Source: Paraphysomonas bandaiensis (Eukaryota; Chrysophyceae). Taken from it: 64,000 nt of DNA. Below, in pieces: positions 1 to 11,959 of this stretch. The stretch lies in contig CBFFRP010000276.1 of NCBI GenBank assembly GCA_965644295.1, positions 1 to 64,000 on the forward strand. The letters run 5' to 3'. Position 1 is the stretch's first letter, and each line of letters begins with the position of its first letter. The notes beneath the pieces were generated by a model. That model ran no database searches. It worked only from the letters and a program-made list of their open reading frames with translations, and was not told the origin of the DNA. The position numbers and the translations under genes were made by a program.

Positions 1-2043
1 ATGAAAATAGATGATTTTATATCTATTTTTCAGAAATAGATAACTTTTTCAATATTCGATGATAAATACTGTGCTTTTAACATAATAAAGCCCACATTAT
101 GAGCTACATTTCGCTATAATGGACTTTGTGCTGAAAATGTATGAGTGACGAGATATGAGCAAATGAGGTCAGATAATCCTATGAAAAAACACGTAAGAAA
201 AAATTTCTGTCAACTTTAAATTCACACATTAATTCACACAATCACATTTACACAAATCCGTTCCGACAATTTGAAGATAATTTTGTGCTCTATCCAGGGT
301 TGGTATTAACTCTTCTGGGGATGGTCTATGACTGGTGGTAAAATGACCCCTCTATGGACACCAGCGACACTCGAAATAAATTTGATACCCCAGAGCCTGT
401 AAGTCAAACCAGGAAGTGCGGTAGATCACCAGGCTTGATAAGTGATACCAAAAGAATGAAACAAGATCACTATATATGAGCTTGAGAGGCAAATAGTGAC
501 CTGGTATTTCTGAAATGCCGATAAATCCCCTCCCAGACATCAGGTAAACGCGCTCAATAGATTTACCTCAATCTCTGTTCGACTGAATCAATTAGAACTT
601 GCTTGTCCGGCTGCTTGAAAACACTAATCGCATCTTTCCGCTGCATTCATATCGATTAATTTGGCATCTGCGTCATGCGTAGTAACAGACACGGTGATGG
701 TATGATTGTGAGTCGGAAGACGCCAAGAATACGAACAAGCGCCGTATTCATCTGAAGCGTCGTATGGAATATGATGAGCTAATGAACGAAAGGAAGGCTG
801 AAATACATGTATGGGAGGCTGGTGGGAAGATTGGATCTAAACCAAAGAGAACATTTATATGTTTACCTTGACGAATCTTGTCTTAAATAGAAATTATTGC
901 ATTGGTTTCACATGGCACGTCTTTGTTGATGACTACGGTAGAACAGTAAATATAAGTAAAGGAGAAGGAGAAATGACTTGTTCTCCTCACGGCTATAACA
1001 AATGAGTACGGTATATGCTTTGTCAAGCGTTGTAGAAAATGATTGGAATGAGACTCTTCTCATAATCAAGGCTCGTAAGGCAGCGAGGAGATTATCACCA
1101 AAACATGAACAGCGCAAGATTTTCATGCTAAAACTTCGAGTTTTGGCTCGAACTTCATACACAAAAATGCATTGCAGATGTGTTCCCCATGTGCAATATG
1201 TACCAAGTATGTGTACATGTATGTTCCCATACACCAGAGGATAGAGCATTGTATATACGGCGTATGCCCGTGTCCGTGAGACTGTGGGACTGAGACAGAA
1301 CCCGGTGGACTTTCTGTTCCTACTGGATGCTTCTGGATCTATGCGCTCGAAGTGAGACATCGAACCCAACCATTACCGCCATTTTGGATACTACGATATT
1401 GTGATCTTATTATTGTACAGAATTATATATTTATTTGACAAATCGATCTAAACACAGACAATTATCTCTGAGTTGCATATGGCTGAATTCTTAATTACAA
1501 GAATATTCTAATATCATTCACCATTTACCATGTATGCCAAGTAACCTCAATTATTAATTAATTATTTTTTCATTCCATGTAGCGATATATTTCTGTTCAT
1601 ACATTCTATGGTATATAGTACAATGGTAGAGGTTACAGAGTCAACACGAGGAGAGAGGGTACTCAGCTGGCTTGTTGTAAGCACTGCATATGCAGTCGCC
1701 GTTGTTCTTCGTCCATAAACAAACTCAATGACATGTCACCCTTCGAGATTGAATTCCACACAACACACTATCACCAACATTTTCTTACCTACTTTAAGAA
1801 TGGTGCATGGTGTATGGCTTTTTGAGCATCCCTTACGTTTTTGGGAGAATAAGATTGATCAACGAAAGTAGTAGTTGGTACCTTGTTACATTACCGATTG
1901 ATAATGCACGAAGAAATAAAACTACCACCAAACTATGTCAGTTTTTGGCAGTTATATGTAAACTTCTTAAATACTAATCCGTTATCTATAATGACTACCA
2001 CTATCCAATTTTCAGGTGTCATCTATTCACTCCAACCCGAACA
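1..2043. other. Intergenic / degenerate sequence left of GAPDH
   Basis: No confident gene. On the plus strand, about 715-870 reads open as a very basic, helix-like peptide (a KRRMEYDELMNERKAE-type stretch) without a start codon. About 1002-1244 is an 80-codon open frame that is also basic (KARKAARRL). These could be exons or remnants of a decayed gene, but I recognise no family and see no clean splice sites joining them. The rest is AT-rich with no repeat copy that I could match elsewhere in the window. Confidence 0.3.
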
Positions 2044-3168
<1,125 letters not shown>

Positions 3169-3456
3169 CTGAAATGTTGAATAACCACAATAAAACTATT
3201 AAGAACTATATAAGTAAAGTAGATAATACAATATCTATGTACGTGTAATTATGAATATGGGGTTAGAAACGAGATTTTGTGGCTCATGTATATCTATATT
3301 TGAAGAAAATTGTTCTACTTGACTTCTTCGCTCAAAAATTCAATATTCCAACCGCACTCAACCACACCTCTCGAAGCTTCAACGGACACTGGCACCATAC
3401 ACAGCAACATAACAGACGGTGTGCAACTAATATGTTGAAGAAGAAAAAAAATGAAT

Positions 3457-3526
3457 GCGCCGTTCGGGAATCGAACCCGAAGCTAAACCTTGGAAGGGTT
3501 TCATGTTACCACTACACCAACGGCGC
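3457..3526 (-). tRNA. tRNA-Gly (anticodon UCC)
   Basis: The minus strand folds into a complete 70-nt cloverleaf. The 7-bp acceptor stem is perfect (GCGCCGT with ACGGCGC). The D arm is short, the anticodon stem is AAACC/GGTTT around loop CTTCCAA, and the T arm is TCGGG-TTCGATT-CCCGA. The anticodon is TCC, glycine. There is no intron. Downstream on the same strand is a run of eight T, a normal RNA polymerase III terminator. The internal B box GGTTCGATTCC is canonical. Confidence 0.95.
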
Positions 3527-4961
3527 TTTCTGATGACAATGTGGTTGAAAATTATAATATATTAATCATTTTTAATATACATATCTTAAGAGCACTGGAT
3601 ATCTGCGATCTGAGGTCTCATATAGTCTGAATGTCTCAGTTTTAATTACTGTTGTTGTGATTAGTACTAACACTCTACTATATAACTCCTCTGTATGAGT
3701 GTCTCATTGTTTAATTGTGTCTTTGGTCTGGTCAATAAGTTTTAGTGTTATGTAAATACTTATAATGACAAGTCGCATACGATATAACTGAGCATCATCC
3801 CGGTCCGTTGAACTCATTTCTAAGATAACATGATCCATAGATTGCACACAATCTTTGCAGTCTACCTGAGTACAGCCAGTGGAGATTGTTATATATATTA
3901 CTACATGGCACAGTTGAGTAGTGATGGATAAGACGCATCCACAATCTTCCTGTTCTTGTTTGAGACTGGTATTGTTGAGCACAACATCGCGTTCTGAAAA
4001 GAGTATGTGTCATATTCAGTCGAGCATATTTCCTTTTGTGCATGCTTATGCTTTTATTGAATTTATGCTTGAAATGGAATCGTTACGGCAGTTCTTGGAC
4101 TTACGATTCAAGGCCAAAATTGAAATCAATATTATACTGATATCATTCGGGTTATTAAGAAGATTTTAATTGATGACATATATAAGAGCGTTGAAGTGAA
4201 CAAGGACACAGAGTCTAAATTCATGGTTACTGTTGTATGTCACGTATTATACTTAGTGTGAGAATTGTAGTTCCTTGATTATACTCCGCTGCTACGCTGC
4301 AGGGGGGCGGACAAATATATATTGCTATATTGAGAATTCAGTACTTAAATGCCTTTTTTAAGTTTCAAAGTATCACTGAAGTTACTCTTGCATTATGACA
4401 ACACGCATACTCATACATTCACCTCCAATAAAGTTCATTTCGCAGAACTCAACAGTCTTCATTTTATTGTTGGTAGAGAACATCATATAATATCATGATC
4501 TAATGAAAACCGTATGTGATTCGAATAAATACTTCTATCTACGATGCTGCAGCCACTCCAACTTGGTCATACATATGAAAACGTGCCTGTATGAGCCACA
4601 AAGAGAAGAAATGTGTAAGTTTGTAAGCTACTATACTTGATGGTCTATATTCTATACGAAGTACAATGCAAATTACACCTAGAAACAACAGAAGCGAAAT
4701 TTTTGTTTTGCGGATTATGTGCCATAGTTGCGTTGAGCGTTGAATGTGAAGGAGACAGTGGCATACAGCTGTTTACTAATACATGTGAGGGCCTACTTTA
4801 AATTGTTTACTTATACAGCTACTAATGATTTAGTTGTCGACAAATGATTTAGTTCTTTTCGTATATAGTCGTAACTATGGCTACAAACTCTGCATAATAT
4901 TAAGTTTTGACATTTGGATTGTTAAATAACTGAACGAACTGAACATATATGAAAGTATATT

Positions 4962-5043
4962 CTTAGCAGTAGGCGTCAAGAACCAACACCAGATAAGTAG
5001 TTAGATAAAGACTAGTCAAGCTAGATCGACCGCTACCTGTAAC
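4962..5043 (+). mobile_element. Element E, 5' fragment
   Basis: About 80 bp match the 5' end of the repeat family seen best at 20624-21135: a TTAGCAATAGGCGT-like start, then AGTAG...TAGA, a CTAGACAAACTAG-like block and CTACCTGTAAC. The match stops abruptly and a GC-rich segment unrelated to the other copies follows. Confidence 0.55.
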
Positions 5044-5325
5044 CGGAGGGGCGCGTTAGGTCTCCGCTTTCGCTGGGTGTTGCTCCATTTAAATCGTGTG
5101 TTGCCGCGTGTTAGACGCGATCTGGGGGATACTGCGGACTCCACCATGCTCTGATTCGTACGTTGCTAACGCGGTCTAGGAGGAAGTCGAAGTGGCCCCT
5201 CAGGTTTGACAGCATGACGCCCACTACGATCTTGGAGCATCTGTTTGGCTGCAGCGTAGAGCGGTTGAAGGAGGGTAAGAACTGCTTTATCGAGGGCACG
5301 TAGTCCACGCGAATTGAGGGTACAA
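5043..5325. other. GC-rich block of unknown origin
   Basis: Clearly richer in G+C than the flanks and joined directly to the element-E fragment. Two overlapping minus-strand frames of about 65 codons stay open, but I recognise neither. It could be the interior of a longer element whose ends are element E, or a relic of another transposon. Confidence 0.35.
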
Positions 5326-5407
5326 TTGTATATTATGTTCCAAAAACGAACTGAACTCACTCAGTAATCAGTTATATATAAGTATACTTGACACCTCTTA
5401 TTGACAT

Positions 5408-5510
5408 GTGGCTGCGTAACAATTAATTGACGCAAGTGGTTGTAGTTATTGGTAAATGCAATTATTTCTTGCTATCCCAATTAAATAAATTTTCAATTAA
5501 TAGAAGTGTA
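5408..5510 (+). repeat. AT-rich small repeat, copy 1
   Basis: About 100 bp nearly identical to 18806-18900: GGCTGCGT, then CAATTAAT(T)GACGCA, GTTGTAGT, AAATGCAATTATT, CTTGCT, and CAATTAA...TTTTCAATTAAT. The CAATTAATTG-type blocks near both ends make it partly self-complementary, as in a small inverted-repeat transposable element (MITE). Confidence 0.6.
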
Positions 5511-6050
5511 ATTTAATTTATTTTATTCTACGTACTCAAGTAGCTATGCATTAGCTGCCAACATAGCTTATTCAGCACTGTATTTCATCCCAAAGGAAAT
5601 GATATTACAATTCGATAATTTACCGGCCGGAAAAGTGAGGCGTTGCTTCCACCTTGCTCCTTCACGACTGCTTTTTCGAAGCAGCTTCTTGAATGACACT
5701 GTTTACCTTCCTCCTATAATTCTTTTGACACACTCTGAAGGAATTTCAAATCGTTCTGTAATTGCACCAGCATGACATGCTCCATTTCACTTGGAATTTG
5801 ACTTAACGCGGCATAACCAAACTTGCGAGATATATATTAATAAGTGGCCATATTGAGTGGTCAATAATTACAAATGTGGAGTCCCACCTGCTGGTATCTT
5901 GTTTGCCTATTGTGCTTAAAAAACTTTCTTACGGAGGTTACTAGCATGCTTTAGAGTTCATAATTGTCGACATAAACATCAAAGAATACTCGTTCTATGA
6001 CTTCAGATACAGCGCGCTAATTAAATTTGTTGATCAATTAAATGAACCTC

Positions 6051-6432
6051 TCAACAAAGTCGGACTCACACCTTTTCGTGGTGTTCTGGGGGATAAGTAC
6101 CGGAGACATTTCTCCGGGAAACTGACGTGAGCCGCATATTTATAGTCAACAGATATTGTTCTGCCCACTCGTAGCCTACTAATGCATGTGTGGTACAAGG
6201 GACACTATAATAAGTGTCACTTGTGTAGACGTCTTTGGGCCCTGACGAATAAACAGGCATCCGAATGGGCCCACCTTAAGGGTAACCGGGGTATCGAGCT
6301 GCCTGATGAGTATCAAGCTGCCTGATGAAGTTAAGCATCCGGGATGTTCACCTTAAGAACTCAAAAAACCTGAAGTCAGCAGATGTCAGGTATATCAACA
6401 TTCTGCTTGCTCACTGCGTTTGCTCTGAGTGA
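6051..6432 (-). mobile_element. Element E, 5'-truncated copy, inverted
   Basis: Starts with the reverse complement of the family's 3' end (AACAAAGTCGGACTC then CACCTTTTCGTGGTG). It continues through the blocks shared with 20624-21135 (GTACCACACAAGC, GACGTCT, CCGGATGC) to about 6432, where the 5' half is missing. The repeated CCGGATGC units are fewer than in other copies. Confidence 0.65.
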
Positions 6433-7367
6433 GTGATGCTGAGTATGAGTTCACATTATTCGGTATATCTGTGTGGCCAATGCCCGAGGTAATGCGTCAC
6501 ACTTTCCTCATGGATGCATGGCAATAAGTCGAGGTAATACCATTATGGCAATCATGTGATTAGACCTGTCATGTTTTCTAGTCTTGATTTCCCCTGACCC
6601 AGGTCATTGAGGTTATATCAAGACTCTGGCACTGTTCTCCAAGCAGTGTCAGGTACATTTGTGTGTGCTTTTATGTTATTTCTTACTTTTAGTAGGGTTT
6701 TAACCGAGCGGAGATGGTGCACGGTTTCCTACTAGCGTAAGTCACTCGGGAGAAGAGTGCAAGGTGGATGCATGTGCTAGACAAGTGCACATAATGGAGG
6801 GAAGACATTTTGGAGTCAGCTTGAATTTGTAACAGATTTTGGTAGACATCTGTTTCGTCATGCGTCAGCGTGAAAAATTGCACCAGCTAACTAAGTCGTG
6901 TTGTATAGTTGAGCACTTGTCGGTGCATGCAATAGTCTCTAGATGAGAGTCCTCTTATGCTTAGTTTCGCGCAAATTGATAGGTTGGTCGCGGCAACGCA
7001 CAAGCTTGCGCTTCTTAATAATCAGATTTTCAATATAAATTAAATGAATAATTATATAGATAAAATCGATTGGATTTCTCAGCATACAATAACTGCAGTC
7101 ATTATCGTTATTTATTAGTGTTCAAACAATTTGATGTTGAAAATGATCATTCACTATCATGAGTGATTGAGATATGCTTCTGCAATTGTATGACTTTCTA
7201 ATAGACGTCATCAAGAAGTGCGGTAAACCATCGCCCTTTAGAGATCGCAATGGGCATCTCTCAGTTTAAAAATATACACATTGGAACACACGTTAATGAT
7301 CCTATGGCAGTTTTGAAATTTTCACTACATATCTGCAGTATTAAAATAACGGTACTATTTTCATCAA

Positions 7368-7425
7368 TTAACTGAAGCAAGCTGTAGTCAATTATAATTG
7401 CAATTATGATTTGCTGCTTATCATT
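7368..7425 (+). repeat. AT-rich small repeat, partial copy
   Basis: Shares the central block of the repeat at 5408-5510 and 18806-18900: GCAAGCTGTAGTCAATTA, ATTGCAATTAT and TTGCTG. The ends are missing or diverged. Confidence 0.4.
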
Positions 7426-7847
7426 CATCTATATTCGCTACATTTATATTTTCTCTATTACCAATCAATGTTAGCAGCGCAGCTCTTAGATAGAAACGAC
7501 CATATATAGCATATAAATAAGCAAAACTCAACACATAATGAGTGAATAATATACACACAAAACACATACACGCAGCAGTAAAAAACTGCGACTAGATGAA
7601 GTAGATGTACCTCTACAAGCATCCCACCACACGAAATCCAGATTGAAACCGAAAATTATAGAAAGGTTAGCTAACTTGTTTATCAAAGACTCTCAATTTA
7701 ATTCATTACAAGTTTCAGCCTTCAACAATTATACAACTTGTTTCGATTATTACAAACAGATACACAGTATCATTCACGATCTTGTAATATGGTGACATAG
7801 TTACATGGCACCTTACATGACAAGAGTGATAACATATATTAACAATA

Positions 7848-9317
7848 CTAATGTAATTGTTTAGGACACACTCTTTTCTGCCCTTCCAAGATCCGATCCG
7901 CCATTTTCATCACAGAATTTTCACATATCAAAACCTGGGCATGAGAGTGCCCTTCCCTAAAGCAATGGGATATATCAGCAACTTTATCATTTGAGCTGCA
8001 GCTATTTAATTTATTCCGGAGATCACATCTCTTCCGGGAACACAAGTTGACATAGTCTCTGACAGTGTTAGAATTACAAACTTCGTCTCCACCAGCAAGT
8101 GAGACATGAACACCAATTGAGTGGTGAACATCCTCCAACCATAGCTCATTCTTGTACCACCAGAAATTCCGGCGCAGCGTGTTCGCAATAGTTATCTCGG
8201 TCGCAGCGCCCAAATATATAACCCATTCCATAAGTGTTGATGGCTTGCGGTAAAGGAAATTAAAGGCCACCTCGGGGTGGGAAAGGAGTAGTGAGACGGG
8301 ATCAATAAGAGTCAAGTGTGCCACATATCCAGGATGAGTTCGCACGAACCAACCAGCGGTAATAGTACCGAAAGAATGGCCAATAATGTTAACTTTCCCA
8401 GAGGAGTGTCGGTCTAGCACGCGTTTAACTACGTCGCAATAATATTCAGGAGTCGGCATTTCGAAGCACAAACTGTGAATCTTAACTGCGTCCAAGTCGA
8501 AGAGAAAAATGGCTCTATTCGAGCACAGATGCTTCATGAGAAGCATGTGGGAGCCCCATCCTGTGCTAATTCCATGGAAAAATACAGATGGTGCGAGCTC
8601 TTCTCTGGTCGGAGGAGGTCGGAACCAGTAACTCACTGTCTTATACCGCAGCTTCTGAAAGCCTAGTGCTTGTAGAGATATATCAGCAAAGACATCCTTG
8701 ATTCCGATGATTACGTACAAAAGCAATGGGCGATGCAAGTAATGTAGAGGTTCCAAAGTCATATGCACATGCTTTACGTACGGGTTGGTACCAGGCTCAA
8801 ACACAACGTTCAGGCGCTTCGATATCACATCAATTATCGAATCGACTTTTTCAGCTTGCTCAGTAGTCAAATCTCTCCAAAAGGAGGCATACATAACCCA
8901 TGAAACAAATCCTCTAATATTATTTTGTCGAATTTTGTTAATTGATGCACCACAAAACCATCCTGATAAAAATTTCTCAAGTGTATATGATTCAAGTTCT
9001 TCAAGTGTATCAAGTATACGCATGACAATACTAACAGGACAATTATCATATTTAGGTGGTGTTTTTAATGCTTGTAGTGAATTATTCACAGCATATTTCA
9101 TGATAATATAAAAACAAAATTCAGAAAATAGCCATGCAAATGCTAAATAACATAATGAATCCACTAGTTTTGCAAGAACATAACTGAATATAAGACTTGG
9201 AGATAAAAAGAAATCATCCATTGGTATTAGAATACTAATAGAAGAGATATTCGTTACTTGGGTTAATAATAAAACTAACCACTGTATGTATGGAGTGTCT
9301 CTGTGTAATAGTGTCAT
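7848..9317 (-). CDS. Membrane-anchored alpha/beta hydrolase, single exon
   Basis: 489 aa with no intron; ATG at 9317. Two hydrophobic segments near the N-terminus (about residues 12-32 and 40-75) suggest membrane anchoring. The alpha/beta-hydrolase core follows: an oxyanion-type FFHGI (about 247-251), the nucleophile elbow GHSFG with Ser315, a probable acid Asp411 in AGGDE and a catalytic His in GHSHAQ (457-459). This layout fits lipase/esterase-like hydrolases, but the substrate cannot be inferred. The first ~80 codons are AT-ended and later ones more GC-rich, as in neighbouring genes. It is transcribed away from the FAD oxidoreductase across a 413-bp divergent spacer. Confidence 0.85.
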   Translation of the reverse strand: MTLLHRDTPYIQWLVLLLTQVTNISSISILIPMDDFFLSPSLIFSYVLAKLVDSLCYLAFAWLFSEFCFYIIMKYAVNNSLQALKTPPKYDNCPVSIVMRILDTLEELESYTLEKFLSGWFCGASINKIRQNNIRGFVSWVMYASFWRDLTTEQAEKVDSIIDVISKRLNVVFEPGTNPYVKHVHMTLEPLHYLHRPLLLYVIIGIKDVFADISLQALGFQKLRYKTVSYWFRPPPTREELAPSVFFHGISTGWGSHMLLMKHLCSNRAIFLFDLDAVKIHSLCFEMPTPEYYCDVVKRVLDRHSSGKVNIIGHSFGTITAGWFVRTHPGYVAHLTLIDPVSLLLSHPEVAFNFLYRKPSTLMEWVIYLGAATEITIANTLRRNFWWYKNELWLEDVHHSIGVHVSLAGGDEVCNSNTVRDYVNLCSRKRCDLRNKLNSCSSNDKVADISHCFREGHSHAQVLICENSVMKMADRILEGQKRVCPKQLH

Positions 9318-9730
9318 ATACTCACACTATAATCGCCAACCATTTCATAGGAAACATATGACAAGATATCATTCACTTCATCCATTCAGATTAACGTATC
9401 TTAAATCGATTTTATATGTTTTCAGTTTTTCAGGATTATTCTTTACCAATAGAAATGGTTTGTAAGAATTTTGATTCTTTGAACAGAATTAGTGGTCTGA
9501 AAACATATGGTTTCTTTAAAAATTGGCTGTTTATAGACAATAATACTGTATTTCTCAGTACAATGATTGGATAATGTAAGTACTGCTACAGTATGTATGT
9601 ATTGTGCTGCAATGCAGTATGCTGCTGATGTATGTATGTAACATGCAGCTCTCATATCAACCCATAGTCAAACTATTGGTTCTCAAGTAACTTAAAAGAA
9701 TCTCCTGAAAACAATCATATATATATAAAT
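9318..9730. promoter_or_regulatory. Divergent intergenic region, hydrolase / FAD oxidoreductase
   Basis: A 413-bp AT-rich spacer between two divergent start codons, so it must hold both promoters. Contains CTGC/TGTATG-rich stretches and a short TATATATATA tract 10-20 bp before the plus-strand ATG. No defined motif could be assigned. Confidence 0.4.
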
Positions 9731-11959
9731 ATGCCACCAATAATGAGACAACATGGAGAGAAAGGTGTATTTGTAGGAGGGGATTGGGTGGCTATAGAAG
9801 ATTGTGCAGAGAAATTCAATATAAGTAACGGTTCCGGTAACTGTCAATTGAACTGCAAGACATGCCCACGATCAAAATCAAGAAATTCATCAGCTAAAGA
9901 TGATAATACATATGATGTTGTGATTATTGGTGCAGGGTAGGCTTATAGACTAGTTATTGGTTTCATTAGTTTATGATTTTGTATGTGATAGTTGCATAGG
10001 ATCTGCTATTGCCAGAGAACTTAGCAAGACGAAATGTTCAGTACTTTTGTTAGAAGCTGCTGATGATGTAGCTCAAGGTGCAACTAAAGGGAGCAGTGGT
10101 ATTGTTCATGCTGGTTATGATGATAAGCCTGGTACGAATCGTGCAAAATTCTGCTGGGCAGGAAATCAACTTTTCCCGAAGCTGGACGAAGAACTGCACT
10201 TCGGGTATCAACGCAATGGCTCATTAGTACTTGCTCGCAGTCCAGCCGAGGAGATGCACTTGAAAGAGTTGTTAGCGAGAGGGGAGCAAAATGGAGTGAA
10301 GCGCCTGCGTATACTAACTAGAGAGGAAGTGTTTGAGCTAGAACCCCACATTAGCGATGATGTGACCGCCGCCCTTTATGCGCCTGACGCCGGAAACATG
10401 ATACCTTACGAATATGCCATCGCGCTTGCTGAAAATGCAGTTGACAATGGTGTCGAACTACGCATAAGAAGAGTGGTGACATCCATTGACCGTTGCGAGG
10501 GTGGAGGTTTCAAGGTATCAGCTAACCATTGGGAGCCAGCAGAATACCTAGAGGCTATGGAGAATGAGCGCAACAAACACCACACCTCCCGATCTCTTTA
10601 TGGTCACGCTTTCCTCTCTGTAATTAGTGGAGTTTTGTTTGCTTTTGTAGTAACGCGCGTTCTATTACCCGAGGTCAGTGTAGGAGGTGTTTTCGAACAG
10701 GTCGAGTCTGCGCTTAATGTGGAGCAGGCTTACATTAGATTGGGAAGCCCACTCTTAGCTTTTCTCTTTTCAGTCGTTTACTATTCAGTATTTTTCCCCA
10801 AAACAGAACCCGTAGAAACAGCACCAACTGTATCATCTGGAAAAGGTGGAAGGGAACTATCGGTGGATGAAATGAAACTCGGAGGGTCCGGCGGCCTCTC
10901 TGCACTGAAGGGGAGGAGTGTTTCTAGTGAGGATATATTTTGCAAATATGTTGTAAACGCAGCTGGAAATTACTCTGACAAGATCGCAAATATGATTGGG
11001 GACAAATCTTTTACAATAACACCTCGACTCGGCAACTACATCCTTTTGCATAAAAACCAGGTGCGCTCTTTTTGCTCTGGGGTTCTCTTACCTCAGACAT
11101 CTTTTTCAGGGCCATCTCGCCAGACTTACACTGTTTCCTTGTCCTGGGCCATTAGGAAAAGGTGTAAACACGACGTCTATCTTTTGCTTTGTCTGAGCAG
11201 TGTATTCGTGCTGCAGGTGTTCTCGTCCAGTCCACACTTTGGGGAAATCTCATCCTTGGTCCAACAGCCCGCGACGTTCATCTGCCCGAAGTCATGGCAC
11301 AAACGCCATCAGAGATCTTTTCTTATATATTTTCGAAGTGCCGTGAGCTGGTGCCAAGTTTTGATGTGAAAGAATCATTTCATTCATTTTGTGGTGCTAG
11401 ACCGAAGAATACACGAGGCGACTGGATCATCGAGCCATCACAAGTAGATCCACAATTCATTCACGCATGCGGTATCGACTCACCCGGCCTTGCGGGGTCT
11501 CCGGCGGTCGCCCTGGAGGTAATTTCACTTCTACAGCGAGCTGGGCTCAAGATGGAAGCGGACCCCAACTTCAACCCCAATCGAGCACCTATAATTCGGC
11601 CTAAAAATGGATGGAAAGGAATACGTGCTGGTCCAGTTGGAAAATTTACCAATCCAGAGGAGAATGTTGTGTGTAAGTGCGAGAAGGTAACTGAAGCTGA
11701 GGTCGTTGAGGCTATTCACCGCAGCCTGCCTGTTGATTCCACCCAGGCTATTCGGAAGCGCACCAGGGCTGGGATGGGCCACTGTCAGGGGGATCCCGCT
11801 AATTATGACTGCGAGTGTAGAGTAGCTAATATTATTGCCCGCGAGACAGGTCTACCGGTCAATGCAGTAGGAAGGAGACCATGGCCGGCCACATCGCTCC
11901 TCAAAGAGCGATGGCTGGATGATAACGCCAAGATCGAGCTGGAGAGTCATGGGAAATAA
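9731..11959 (+). CDS. GlpA-like FAD-dependent dehydrogenase with membrane hairpin and BFD-type [2Fe-2S] domain
   Basis: Exons 9731-9936, 9992-11060, 11110-11161 and 11217-11959 join in phase to give 689 aa. The first intron interrupts the FAD-binding GxGxxG motif, which is restored by splicing (IGAGCIGSA, about residues 66-74). GSSGIVHAGYD and the later YVVNAAGNYSDKI are FAD-domain blocks of the glycerol-3-phosphate dehydrogenase (GlpA/DAO) family. The C-terminus has CKCEKVTEAE and a further Cys pair, as in bacterioferritin-associated-ferredoxin-like [2Fe-2S] domains. Likely role: oxidation of glycerol-3-phosphate or another 2-hydroxy acid, with electrons leaving through the cluster. Two oddities: about 135 extra residues (248-382) with two hydrophobic segments sit inside the FAD domain, and the last Cys pair is spaced C-x8-C, not the usual C-x4-C. 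An N-terminal CQLNCKTC cluster is also present. The exact substrate is uncertain. Confidence 0.85.

Larger units (their letters stand above)
3527..7847. other. 4.3-kb gene-free, repeat-bearing region
   Basis: No convincing gene. It holds a 5' fragment of the window's main repeat family (4962-5043), an adjoining GC-rich block (about 5043-5325), a copy of a small AT-rich repeat (about 5408-5510), an inverted 3' part of the main repeat (about 6051-6432) and a second, partial AT-rich repeat (about 7368-7425). The open frames here are short and do not resemble known proteins. Confidence 0.6.

Noticed and set aside
4270-4310. Short GC-rich CTGCTACGCTGCAGGGGGGCGG stretch as a regulatory island
   Set aside because: Too short and isolated; no gene start nearby.
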